DNA from: Paenibacillus sp. S150
GTDB taxonomy: Bacteria > Bacillota > Bacilli > Paenibacillales > Paenibacillaceae
Assembly (NCBI RefSeq): GCF_019352175.1
Contig: NZ_JACBYI010000010.1
Coordinates: 1 to 64,000, forward strand
Length of the DNA stretch: 64,000 nucleotides
Direction: 5' to 3'
Part shown: piece by piece, positions 54,878 to 62,673 of the stretch
Layout: the number at the start of each line of letters is the position of its first letter
Numbering within the stretch: position 1 is the first letter of the stretch
Made by a program: the position numbers and the translations under genes
Notes under the pieces: generated by a model
Told to the model about the DNA's origin: nothing
Seen by the model: the letters and a program-made list of their open reading frames with translations, nothing else
Databases searched by the model: none

Positions 54878-55729
54878 CTACCGCAGCAGCGCCGGATCAA
54901 CAGCGGGAACCAGCCCTTCAGCGGCCGCGCGGTTCAGGAGGGCGGAAATGGCGGCATAGCCGTCACCGCCCAGGTTCATCGTGAACTCATTGACGTAGAG
55001 ATCAATATGCGATTTGGCAACCTCCGGCGACAGCTCCTGGGCATGATCGAGTACATATTCTCTGGAATCTGCCGGGTGGTCCCAGGCATACTGCAGTGAG
55101 CTGCGGATCCAGCCGGCAATGGCTTCCTGGTCAAGGCCGCGGCGGGCGATAATCGCACCCAGGGGGATGGGCAGGCCGGTATCGCTCTCCCACCAGCTGC
55201 CGAGATCGGTCAGCAAATGAAGTCCGTAAGAAGGATAGGTGAAGCGGGCTTCGTGAATGACCAGTCCGGCATCGATCTGCCCGTCACGCACCGCAGGCAT
55301 AATCTCATCGAAGGGCAGGACGACGATTTCGGCAGGGCCGCCCGGCACCTGCTGTGCCGCCCATAGCCGGAACAGCAGATAGGCGGTCGAGCGCTCGCTT
55401 GGCACGGCGATTCTGCGTCCGGCGAGCTCCTTCGGACGCTTAATGGCGCCTGCACCCTTGCCGGTCAGCACCAGCGGGCCGCAGCCCCGGCCAAGCGCGC
55501 CGCCGCAAGGCAGCAGCTTGTATTTCTCCAGCACCCAGGGCAGGGCGGCATAGGAGATTTTGAGCACCTCGGGTCCGGCGCCGTCCGCAGCCAGCCCGTT
55601 GGTAATGTCGATATCGGCATAGGTAACATTCAACGCGGGCGCATCCGGCACTAAGCCGTGGGCCCAGGCATGAAAAACAAAAGTGTCATTAGGACAAGGG
55701 GAGAAGGCAATATTCAGCTCTGTTGTCAT
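54878..55729 (-). CDS. mqnD: 1,4-dihydroxy-6-naphthoate synthase (menaquinone, futalosine route)
   Basis: 283 aa, periplasmic-binding-protein-like fold with the MqnD opening FSPCPNDTFVFHAW and the motif VIHEARFTY. It converts cyclic dehypoxanthinyl futalosine to 1,4-dihydroxy-6-naphthoate in the cytoplasm. ATG 55729 has GGAGGT upstream and overlaps the mqnB stop by 4 nt. An in-frame ATG at 55795 lies inside mqnB and is rejected. Confidence 0.93.
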   Translation of the reverse strand: MTTELNIAFSPCPNDTFVFHAWAHGLVPDAPALNVTYADIDITNGLAADGAGPEVLKISYAALPWVLEKYKLLPCGGALGRGCGPLVLTGKGAGAIKRPKELAGRRIAVPSERSTAYLLFRLWAAQQVPGGPAEIVVLPFDEIMPAVRDGQIDAGLVIHEARFTYPSYGLHLLTDLGSWWESDTGLPIPLGAIIARRGLDQEAIAGWIRSSLQYAWDHPADSREYVLDHAQELSPEVAKSHIDLYVNEFTMNLGGDGYAAISALLNRAAAEGLVPAVDPALLR

Positions 55730-56430
55730 TGCAGCACCTCCAGTAGAATAGCCGCCGCCGCTGTAAGGGCGTCCATGGCCTCGTTGATCTTCCACGCGGC
55801 CCGGTCGCGCGGGCCGACCGGGTTGGAGATCGCGCGCAGCTCCAGCACCGCGATCCCCAGCGCATGGGCGGCCACGGCAACCCCGTGGCCTTCCATCGCC
55901 TCCGCCGCCGCCTCCGGGTGGCGCGCGGCCAGTGCGGCGGCCGTCCCGGCGGTGCCGGTCGCCGTAGACACGGTAAGCACGGGACCCGTGCTTACCGCAA
56001 GCCCGGCCGCTGCCAGCGCGGCCGCAAGAGCCTGCACCGTGCCGCTGTCGGCCGGCACGGACACGCTGCCGAAGCCGAGCTCGGCAGCGCTGCGGAAGCC
56101 CTCCGGCGTCTCTGCGCCAAGGGCCGCGTCAATCATCTCGCTGGCGACGACCAGCGAGCCTGCGGGCGCGCGTCCCGGGAAGCCGCCGCCGATCCCGGCG
56201 CTGATGACGCAGCCGTAGCTTCCGGCAGCGAGAGCGGCGGCAGTGCCTGCCGCCGCCGCGGCGGTGCCGGCACCCGCCGCGATTACGCGGAACCTGGCGC
56301 TGCCCTTCAGGCCGCGCAGGACGGCGTCCCGCTCTGCCGCGACCGCTGTCACAATGAGGACGCGGGGGGAAGCCGTTCCCTCGCCCGCCGCATCAGGCTG
56401 AAGGACAGCCTGTCTATCGGATAATTCCAT
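55726..56430 (-). CDS. mqnB: Futalosine hydrolase
   Basis: 234 aa, nucleoside phosphorylase fold (VLIVTAVAAERDAVL, SAGIGGGFPG, EMEGHGVAVAA-like AMEGHGVAVAAHA and LRAISNPVG). It removes hypoxanthine from futalosine in menaquinone synthesis. Very alanine- and GC-rich compared with neighbours. Overlaps mqnD by 4 nt (ATGA), forming an mqnB-mqnD operon. Confidence 0.92.
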   Translation of the reverse strand: MELSDRQAVLQPDAAGEGTASPRVLIVTAVAAERDAVLRGLKGSARFRVIAAGAGTAAAAAGTAAALAAGSYGCVISAGIGGGFPGRAPAGSLVVASEMIDAALGAETPEGFRSAAELGFGSVSVPADSGTVQALAAALAAAGLAVSTGPVLTVSTATGTAGTAAALAARHPEAAAEAMEGHGVAVAAHALGIAVLELRAISNPVGPRDRAAWKINEAMDALTAAAAILLEVLQ

Positions 56431-56666
56431 GCTGCAGCCTCCTTCTATTACAAATCGCGAATTTCCTTAATTTAGAGGCATTGTATCAATTGCGGATCAT
56501 TTGAACGCTGAAGCCTTTATCTGAGGTTAGATATCGGTGCTTTTGCCGGCCATAGGGCAGCTGTAACACACTATTAGTGTTGAATAGTTTCGAAGGCAAT
56601 AACCAAGGCTTCAGCTTGCTTTTCCAACCAAAAGGATACGCCGTTTTGAGTGCCAGGTCAAACCGC

Positions 56667-56755
56667 AAAAAGGCTGCCGCAGAGACAGTTGTGCAGATGC
56701 AAACGCCGGCTTGCCCTATTCACAGACTTCGCAAGGTGTCCGATCACCGGCAGCC
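56667..56755 (-). ncRNA. Candidate structured RNA with terminator upstream of mqnB
   Basis: GGCTGCCG (56672-56679) pairs with CGGCAGCC (56748-56755), enclosing about 68 nt that can fold further. On the minus strand it ends in TTTTTGCGG. It lies about 240 nt before mqnB and could be a leader with premature termination or the end of a small RNA. No known family recognised. Confidence 0.35.
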
Positions 56756-56835
56756 GGCTATGTTAGCCGGTAATCAGCCAGGCAAGGATTAATTATGGAG
56801 CGGCTGTTGACATAGGAGCGGAAATGGCTTATATT

Positions 56836-56853
56836 TATCTTAACTTAAAGATA
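56836..56853. promoter_or_regulatory. MhqR-type operator upstream of mhqR
   Basis: TATCTTAACTTAAAGATA, an inverted repeat with 6-bp arms TATCTT/AAGATA, 43 bp before mhqR. It matches the site at 57443 upstream of doxX, so the regulator probably controls both itself and the operon. Confidence 0.65.
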
Positions 56854-56896
56854 ATTAACTTAAAGATTAAATTAAAGATGACTGGAGGTGAACAGG

Positions 56897-57376
56897 ATGA
56901 GCGGCTACAAGGGGCCGGCAAGCCCGGCAGGTGCAGCAGCAGGCAGTCAGGATAAGGAGCAGGCGGCATCGCTGAAATTGTTCGTTGTCCTGTCCAAGGC
57001 ATATAAGAGTCTGATGGATCTTGCGGTGAAGGATATGAAGAGCCACGGGCTTGCTTCGGCGGAGTTTATGGTGCTTGAAGTGCTGTATCACAGAACAAGG
57101 ATTCCATTGCAGCAGATCGGCGGGAAGATTCTTGTCACCAGCGGCAGCATTACCTACAATATCGACAAGCTGGAGAAAAGAGGGCTTTTGAAGCGTGTTC
57201 CATCCAGCGATGACCGGCGCGTGACTTATGCCGAGATTACGGATGCGGGCCGCGAGCTGTTCGATGATATTTTCCCCCGGCATGTAAGTTCCATCCACAG
57301 CTTGATGGGCGGGCTGAACAGTGAAGAGAAGGACCAGGCGATCCAGCTGCTGAAGAAGCTTGGCAAAGGCGTGTAG
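56897..57376 (+). CDS. mhqR: MarR-family regulator, MhqR type
   Basis: 159 aa. MarR winged helix (MDLAVKDMKSHGLASAEFMVLE, RTRIPLQQIGGKILVTSGSITYNIDKLEKRGL, SSDDRRVTYAEIT). It lies directly upstream of doxX, a ring-cleaving dioxygenase gene and a hydrolase gene, the set controlled by MhqR (quinone and catechol stress) in B. subtilis. ATG 56897 has GGAGGT 7 nt upstream; a GTG at 56888 overlaps it. It has no cysteine in the DNA-binding half, so sensing is not by the OhrR thiol route. Confidence 0.87.
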   Translation: MSGYKGPASPAGAAAGSQDKEQAASLKLFVVLSKAYKSLMDLAVKDMKSHGLASAEFMVLEVLYHRTRIPLQQIGGKILVTSGSITYNIDKLEKRGLLKRVPSSDDRRVTYAEITDAGRELFDDIFPRHVSSIHSLMGGLNSEEKDQAIQLLKKLGKGV

Positions 57377-57442
57377 AAGCGGGAATTTCCGCATAAACGG
57401 AAGTATAAACACAGATGCGTAAGGCCAAAAATTTTTATCCAA

Positions 57443-57460
57443 TATCTTAGCGTTAAGATA
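57443..57460. promoter_or_regulatory. MhqR-type operator upstream of doxX
   Basis: TATCTTAGCGTTAAGATA, 7-bp arms TATCTTA/TAAGATA, 31 bp before doxX. The B. subtilis MhqR box has similar TATCT/AGATA ends. Confidence 0.7.
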
Positions 57461-57491
57461 ATTAAATCAAAGAGAATGGGGAGTGTTTAAA

Positions 57492-57893
57492 ATGGTTAGT
57501 GCAGGCTTATTGTTGATGAGATTGGTTATCGGGGCTGCGTTCATCGGTCATGGCGCCCAGAAGCTGTTCGGCTGGTTCGGAGGCTACGGTCCCAAAGGTA
57601 CAGGAGGCTGGATGGAGTCGATAGGCATTAAGCCGGGAGTGCGGATGGCTGTGCTGGCAGGGTTGATGGAGCTAACCGGTGGTCTGCTGTTCGCAATCGG
57701 ACTGCTGACGCCGGTAGCCGCTGTACTGATTGGCGCAGCTATGCTCGGCGCGATCGTTAAGGTTCATGCCCCCAATGGCTTCTGGTCTGCGGCCAACGGC
57801 ACCGAGTTCCCGCTGACGCTGCTGGCGGTGGCAGTGGGTGTGGCGCTGGCCGGGCCGGGATCAATCTCGCTCGACGCACTGATTTTCAACTGA
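57492..57893 (+). CDS. DoxX-family membrane protein (MhqP-like)
   Basis: 133 aa with four membrane helices; starts LLLMRLVIGAAFIGHGAQKLFGWFGGYG, typical of DoxX. It corresponds in position to MhqP of B. subtilis. Possibly handles quinone or redox stress at the membrane. ATG 57492 has GGGGAG 8 nt upstream; a GTG at 57483 overlaps it. An operator at 57443 precedes it. Confidence 0.88.
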   Translation: MVSAGLLLMRLVIGAAFIGHGAQKLFGWFGGYGPKGTGGWMESIGIKPGVRMAVLAGLMELTGGLLFAIGLLTPVAAVLIGAAMLGAIVKVHAPNGFWSAANGTEFPLTLLAVAVGVALAGPGSISLDALIFN

Positions 57894-57988
57894 TTTCTGC
57901 TGGTAAAAGGGTTCGGTGCAGCTTAGGTTCTCACTGATCCTGTGACAATATTGAGGCCTGCCATATAAAATTTCAGGAGGTAATTGCA

Positions 57989-58939
57989 ATGACCATGCAA
58001 ACTCAAGGCATTCACCATATTACGGCTTTTGTCGGAGATGTGCAGCGCAATGCGGATTTCTATGCCGGAATTCTCGGACTGCGGCTCGTGAAAAAAACCA
58101 TTAACTTCGATGCCCCTGAGGTATACCATCTCTATTTCGGGAATGAACAGGGCGCGCCCGGCACGATCATTACCTTCTTTCCCTGGGCTGAAGGCCGCAA
58201 AGGCCGCATCGGCGGCGGTCAGGTGGGCGTAACCACTTACGCGGTGCCTGCTGGCTCCATGGAGTTCTGGAAGAGCCGGCTGGCTGCTTATCAGATTTCC
58301 GCTTCCGAGGTGCAGCGAATCGGGGAAACCTATCTTTCCTTTGCTGATTATGACGGGCTGCGGATCGAGCTTGTGGAACGCGAAGCGGGTGCGCCGAGCA
58401 CCTGGTCCTTCGGCGGCGTGCCCGCAGAGCAGGCCATCAAAGGCTTCGGCGGTGCGGTTCTCTACAGTACAGAGCCGGTCAGAACAGCAGATGCTTTGTC
58501 CCGCACCCTGGGCCTCGAACGCACCGCTGAAAAAGACGGCTATATCCGCTTCCAATCCACAGGTGATCTGGGCAACATCATCGACCTGAAGGCTGCGCCG
58601 GTTCCGCATGGAGCGGGAGGTACCGGCACCGTCCATCATATCGCCTGGCGGGCCAAGGATGATGCCGAGCAGCTGGAATGGGGCCGCCGCGTTCAGAGCC
58701 ATGGCTATCAGCCGACGCCGGTCCAGGACCGCCAGTACTTCAACGCTGTCTACTTCCGTGAGGAAGGCGGCATTCTCTTCGAAATCGCAACCGATCCCCC
58801 AGGGTTTGCCCGTGATGAAGCGCCGGCTGAGCTGGGGCAAAGGCTGATGCTTCCCGCCTGGTTTGAGCCGCACCGTGCAGTGATCGAAGAGCACCTGACT
58901 CCTTTTGAAATCCGTGAAATCGGGGTGAAGCAGGCATGA
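57989..58939 (+). CDS. mhqO: Ring-cleaving dioxygenase, MhqO type
   Basis: 316 aa, two glyoxalase/extradiol-dioxygenase-like modules (GIHHITAFVGDVQRNADFY; VHHIAWRAKDD; ILFEIATDPPGF). The Fe ligands H (IHHI), H (VHHI) and E (LFEIA) are present. It probably opens hydroquinone or catechol rings. AGGAGG precedes the ATG. Its stop overlaps the mhqD start by 4 nt. Confidence 0.9.
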   Translation: MTMQTQGIHHITAFVGDVQRNADFYAGILGLRLVKKTINFDAPEVYHLYFGNEQGAPGTIITFFPWAEGRKGRIGGGQVGVTTYAVPAGSMEFWKSRLAAYQISASEVQRIGETYLSFADYDGLRIELVEREAGAPSTWSFGGVPAEQAIKGFGGAVLYSTEPVRTADALSRTLGLERTAEKDGYIRFQSTGDLGNIIDLKAAPVPHGAGGTGTVHHIAWRAKDDAEQLEWGRRVQSHGYQPTPVQDRQYFNAVYFREEGGILFEIATDPPGFARDEAPAELGQRLMLPAWFEPHRAVIEEHLTPFEIREIGVKQA

Positions 58940-59556
58940 TCCATATCTTCCGCAAAGGCACTGATGAAAGTCTGCCGACGTTAGTCCTGCTCCACGGTAC
59001 GGGCGGCAGCGAAAATGATCTGCTGCCGCTGGCCGGGCTGCTGTCCCCCGGCGCTTCGGTGCTGGGCGTCCGGGGAAATGTGCTGGAGAACGGCATGCCG
59101 CGTTACTTCCGGCGCCTGGCCGAAGGCGTCTTCGATGAAGAGGATCTGATCTTCCGCACTCATGAGCTTAAGCAGTTTCTGGATGAGGCTGCGGTGAAGT
59201 ACGGATTTGATTCCGGCAATCTGGTTGCTGTAGGCTACTCCAACGGGGCGAATATTGCCGGGAGCCTGTTGTTCCATTACGGCAGCATTTTCCGCGCGGC
59301 CGTGCTGCTGCACCCGATGGTGCCGCTGCGCGGACTGAGCCTGCCTTCCCTCAAGGAGGCTGCAGTCTTCATTGGAGCAGGCACGAACGATCCGATCATC
59401 CCCGCCGAAGAAACCCGGGAGCTGGAATCGCTGCTGCGGGGGGCAGATGCCGAGGTAACGACGCATTGGGGCAGCCAGGGCCACCGCCTGAGCGCGGCAG
59501 AAGCCGAAGCTGCCCGTGATTGGCTTGGGCGGCACAGCAATTCTAGACAAGCTTAA
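58936..59556 (+). CDS. mhqD: Alpha/beta hydrolase, MhqD type
   Basis: 206 aa, a carboxylesterase/phospholipase-like fold: LLHGTGGSENDLL, nucleophile Ser in VGYSNGANIAGSL, Asp in GTNDPIIP and His in SQGHRLS. Translationally coupled to mhqO (ATGA). In B. subtilis the homologue belongs to the MhqR regulon. Last gene of the cluster. Confidence 0.9.
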   Translation: MIHIFRKGTDESLPTLVLLHGTGGSENDLLPLAGLLSPGASVLGVRGNVLENGMPRYFRRLAEGVFDEEDLIFRTHELKQFLDEAAVKYGFDSGNLVAVGYSNGANIAGSLLFHYGSIFRAAVLLHPMVPLRGLSLPSLKEAAVFIGAGTNDPIIPAEETRELESLLRGADAEVTTHWGSQGHRLSAAEAEAARDWLGRHSNSRQA

Positions 59557-59599
59557 CCACCGAGCCGTCTGCGGGGCCGCTGCCAAGTGGCTGTGACAG

Positions 59600-59629
59600 C
59601 CGCATAATAAGCCCCTGCGGGCGGTTTTT
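59600..59629 (+). terminator. Terminator of the mhq cluster
   Basis: CCGC...GCCC with CTGC loop pairs with GGGCGG, followed by TTTTTG. Confidence 0.6.
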
Positions 59630-59767
59630 GCTGCTGCCAAGCCGGCGTGTCCGCGACTGGTGATTTGGAAGATACAGCGGTTAGAGCTATTAAAAGCATT
59701 GAATAATCCGTCTGCAATCAGGTAGTATGAAGGTTACATTGCTGCGGAAAGGTTGACGCTATTTATT

Positions 59768-60997
59768 ATGATTACAAAATTTGACAGTAAGCTGCTGGAG
59801 GCGGAAGGGCCCTCACGGAAGCAGCGGCTGCAGATCGCCGTTATTTTGGGGGCCATCTCAGCGATTGGACCGTTGTCCATTGATATGTATTTGCCTGCGC
59901 TTCCCGCGCTTGGGGCGCACTTTGACGCGGGTGCCGCGATGGTGCAGCTGAGTCTGACCTTCTTTTTGCTGGGGCTGGCTTCGGGTCAGCTGGTGGCAGG
60001 GCCGCTCAGCGACGTATACGGCCGCCGCACCCCGCTGCTCGTGGGCATGCTGGTTTACGCGGTTTCCTCCCTGCTGTGCGCGTTCAGCCCTTCCATCGGG
60101 CTGCTCGTGATGCTGCGCTTCATCCAGGGCGTGGCCGGATCGGTAGGGGTGGTTATCTCGCGCGCTGCGGTGCGCGACCTGTACAGCGGCTCCGAATTAA
60201 TCAGGTTTTTCTCTCTGCTGATGATTGTCAACGGACTGGGTCCGATCCTGGCCCCGGTCATTGGGGGACAGCTGCTGCGGTTTACAACGTGGCAGGGGGT
60301 GTTCGTGGTGCTGTTCGCCGCCGGCCTGATCTTTTTTGCCACAATTCTGCTGCGGCTTCCCGAGACCCTGCCCCAAGAACGGCGTCTGAGAAGCGGGCTC
60401 CGCGGAACCCTGCGGACCTTTGCCGTCCTGCTCGGCAACGGCAGGTTTATGGGCTATGCGCTCTCTCAGGGATTTGTCACGGCGGCCATGTTCGCTTATA
60501 TTTCCGGCTCTTCCTTTGTGCTGCAGAATATTTTTGGCGTCTCGCCGCAAATGTACAGCCTGATCTTTGCCGTGAATGGAATCGGCATTATCCTGTCGGG
60601 CCAGTTGGCCGGCAGGCTTGCCGGAAGAGTCGGTGAGCGGAGACTGCTGGTCAGCGGCCTGCTGCTGTGTACCCTGGGCGGTGTTCTGCTGCTGCTGGCG
60701 GTTCTGGCCGGAGGCGGTCTTGTACCGATCCTCATCTGCCTGTTCGCCGTTGTTTCCAGTGTGGGAATGGTGGGGACCACCAGCTTCTCTCTGGCCATGC
60801 AGGATCAGGGAGATTCCGCAGGCAGCGCTTCGGCGCTGCTGGGACTGCTGCCCCTGCTGCTTGGGGGCGGTGTAGCTCCGCTCGTTGGGCTTGGCGGCAG
60901 TGAAACCGCCCTGCCGATGGCGCTGGTCGTCGCTGCCGCCGGTGTGTGCTCCATTCTGTCCTTTCTGCTGCTCTGCCGACGGGAAGGCGCCCAATGA
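59768..60997 (+). CDS. Bcr/CflA-type multidrug efflux MFS transporter
   Basis: 409 aa with twelve membrane helices. It opens AISAIGPLSIDMYLPALPAL with motif A GPLSDVYGRRTPLL, characteristic of the Bcr/CflA family. Exports drugs such as bicyclomycin or chloramphenicol, or cell metabolites, by proton exchange. The start is uncertain: ATG 59768 has a GGAAAGG site about 14 nt upstream; TTG 59753 directly abuts it. Overlaps the next gene by 4 nt. Confidence 0.9.
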   Translation: MITKFDSKLLEAEGPSRKQRLQIAVILGAISAIGPLSIDMYLPALPALGAHFDAGAAMVQLSLTFFLLGLASGQLVAGPLSDVYGRRTPLLVGMLVYAVSSLLCAFSPSIGLLVMLRFIQGVAGSVGVVISRAAVRDLYSGSELIRFFSLLMIVNGLGPILAPVIGGQLLRFTTWQGVFVVLFAAGLIFFATILLRLPETLPQERRLRSGLRGTLRTFAVLLGNGRFMGYALSQGFVTAAMFAYISGSSFVLQNIFGVSPQMYSLIFAVNGIGIILSGQLAGRLAGRVGERRLLVSGLLLCTLGGVLLLLAVLAGGGLVPILICLFAVVSSVGMVGTTSFSLAMQDQGDSAGSASALLGLLPLLLGGGVAPLVGLGGSETALPMALVVAAAGVCSILSFLLLCRREGAQ

Positions 60998-61905
60998 GCC
61001 GCAAGGATCTCGGCACCCTGCTGCTGCTTGCCTTTGCCTGGGGGGCTTCCTTTCTGTTCATGAGAATCGCTTCTCCTGAGCTCGGACCGGTGTTCACGAC
61101 AGAGCTGCGTGTCACGCTGGCCGCTGCCGTCTTGCTGGTGTACGCGGCAGTGAAGCGCCAGAAACTGGGAATATGGCGGCACTGGAAGCCGTTCCTGCTG
61201 CTGGGGGCGGTGAATGCCGCTCTGCCCTTTACCCTGATCTGCCTGGCTGAGCTGCATCTGAGCGCTTCTCTGGCAGCCATACTGAATGCCACAACACCGA
61301 TGTTTACGGCGCTTGCCGCCTGGGGAATCCGGCAGGAGAAGCCGGGGTTCTCCAAGTCGGCCGGGCTGGTTACCGGGCTGCTTGGTGTTGCGGTTCTGGT
61401 TGGCTGGAGTCCGGTTCCTGTGGAGGGCAGGGTTCTGCTGTCCGTGTTCTTCTCTCTGGGGGCGGCGCTCTCCTACGGATTCGGCGGATTATACGCCTCC
61501 CGGGTGGGCCGCGGCCTTGAGCCGCTTACGCTGGCTGCCGGACAGCAGCTTGGAGCGGCAGTCGTGCTGCTGCCGCTGGCGGTTATTTTTGCCCCCCGTC
61601 ATCTGCCGTCGGCCGCAGCGGTTTATTCGGTGCTCGGCCTGTCCATCATCTGCACCTCCGCAGCGTATCTCCTGTACTTCCGGTTAATCCGCAATGTCGG
61701 TCCGGTAAAGACCGTCAGCGTCACCTTCCTGGTGCCTGTATTCGGCATCGTCTGGGGCGTGATTTTTCTGCATGAACAGGTCTATACCAATACGCTTGCC
61801 GGACTCCTTATCATCCTGCTGAGTGTTACGCTGGTGAACCGCAGAAGCAAAAGCACGCACAACGGCGGCAAGGCGGAGAAATCCGTCCGGCAGGCCAGGC
61901 AATAG
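60994..61905 (+). CDS. EamA/DMT-family transporter
   Basis: 303 aa with ten membrane helices in two EamA repeats (LLLLAFAWGASFLFMRIAS; LSYGFGGLYASRVGRG). ATG 60994 overlaps the MFS stop (ATGA), so the two exporters form one operon. The substrate is unknown. Confidence 0.9.
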   Translation: MSRKDLGTLLLLAFAWGASFLFMRIASPELGPVFTTELRVTLAAAVLLVYAAVKRQKLGIWRHWKPFLLLGAVNAALPFTLICLAELHLSASLAAILNATTPMFTALAAWGIRQEKPGFSKSAGLVTGLLGVAVLVGWSPVPVEGRVLLSVFFSLGAALSYGFGGLYASRVGRGLEPLTLAAGQQLGAAVVLLPLAVIFAPRHLPSAAAVYSVLGLSIICTSAAYLLYFRLIRNVGPVKTVSVTFLVPVFGIVWGVIFLHEQVYTNTLAGLLIILLSVTLVNRRSKSTHNGGKAEKSVRQARQ

Positions 61906-62046
61906 GACCCGCCCCTCTTACCGGGTAACGTGCAGGGCTCCTGCATGCCCGCAGCATCTCCGGATATTTTCAGCAAACTTTCAGCGGGCTTTAAGCGTAC
62001 ATCCAGCTAGGCGGTTTATAGTGGGGTGGTGAAAGGAGGTACAAGC

Positions 62047-62403
62047 ATGAGTATATCAGCTGTATCATCGGCCTCTTCTGCCGCCTACACTTCCTCAAGC
62101 GCTTCCGATACGGCTGCGCTGGAGAAGCAAAAAGCAAAGCTGGAAGCTGACCTGGAGAAGGTTAAGTCCGGCAAGGACGATGAGAAGACCAAGGATTCGA
62201 AGGCCAAGCAGCTTGAGCAGCAGATCAAACAGATCGAAGCGCAAATTGCCCAGAAGTCACAGGGCGGCGGCTCCTCTTCGGCAAGCGGCAAGGCTGCTCC
62301 GCCGGAGAAGCCTGCAGGCAGCAATACGCTTGCTGCGGCAAGCGCTGAGACAATCGCTTCCGCCACCACAGACAGCGAAGGAAGATTTGACATCCGGGTG
62401 TAA
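62047..62403 (+). CDS. FlxA-like small coiled-coil protein
   Basis: 118 aa. Ser/Ala-rich ends and a central coiled coil (about 27-70: KQKAKLEADLEKVKSG, then KQLEQQIKQIEAQIAQKSQ). This matches the FlxA-like family, whose role is not known in Gram-positives. ATG 62047 has AAAGGAGG 7-8 nt upstream; an in-frame start at 62026 precedes it. Followed by a terminator at 62476. Confidence 0.8.
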   Translation: MSISAVSSASSAAYTSSSASDTAALEKQKAKLEADLEKVKSGKDDEKTKDSKAKQLEQQIKQIEAQIAQKSQGGGSSSASGKAAPPEKPAGSNTLAAASAETIASATTDSEGRFDIRV

Positions 62404-62475
62404 CCTCAGAGAATAAACCTATCGTAAACAGCAAATTGTAAACAAATTGTAAACAGCGAACAGTCACAACACCTG

Positions 62476-62515
62476 AAAAGAGGACGCCTCTGCCGTGAGG
62501 GATGTCCTCTTTTTT
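62476..62515 (+). terminator. Terminator of the FlxA-like gene
   Basis: AAAAGAGGAC pairs with GTCCTCTTTT, with an inner CCTC/GAGG extension, followed by T residues. Confidence 0.9.
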
Positions 62516-62673
62516 GTGCTGCTGTGCAGGGAATGGGGCCTTGCCGGCTGTCTAACCTTTGAGCCGCTCGTATAAACAAGCCTTCTCTTCCCTATCTTGG
62601 TATAATAGAGGAACGAACAAGGGTGAACCCGCTTAATTAAGCTCAACATCCGGCAGTAAAGGCAGGAGAAGTT

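Larger units (their letters stand above)
56431..56896. other. Intergenic region upstream of mqnB and mhqR
   Basis: This holds a minus-strand hairpin with T-run (56667-56755), a small palindrome CCGGCTA-TGT-TAGCCGG at 56754-56770, and the operator at 56836. A 60-codon frame at 56486-56668 (-) has only a TTG start and no ribosome site, so it is not called. Confidence 0.5.

Noticed and set aside
56486..56668. 60-codon minus-strand frame upstream of mqnB
   Set aside because: Only a TTG start with no ribosome site, no recognisable homologue, and it overlaps the end of the hairpin/T-run element.
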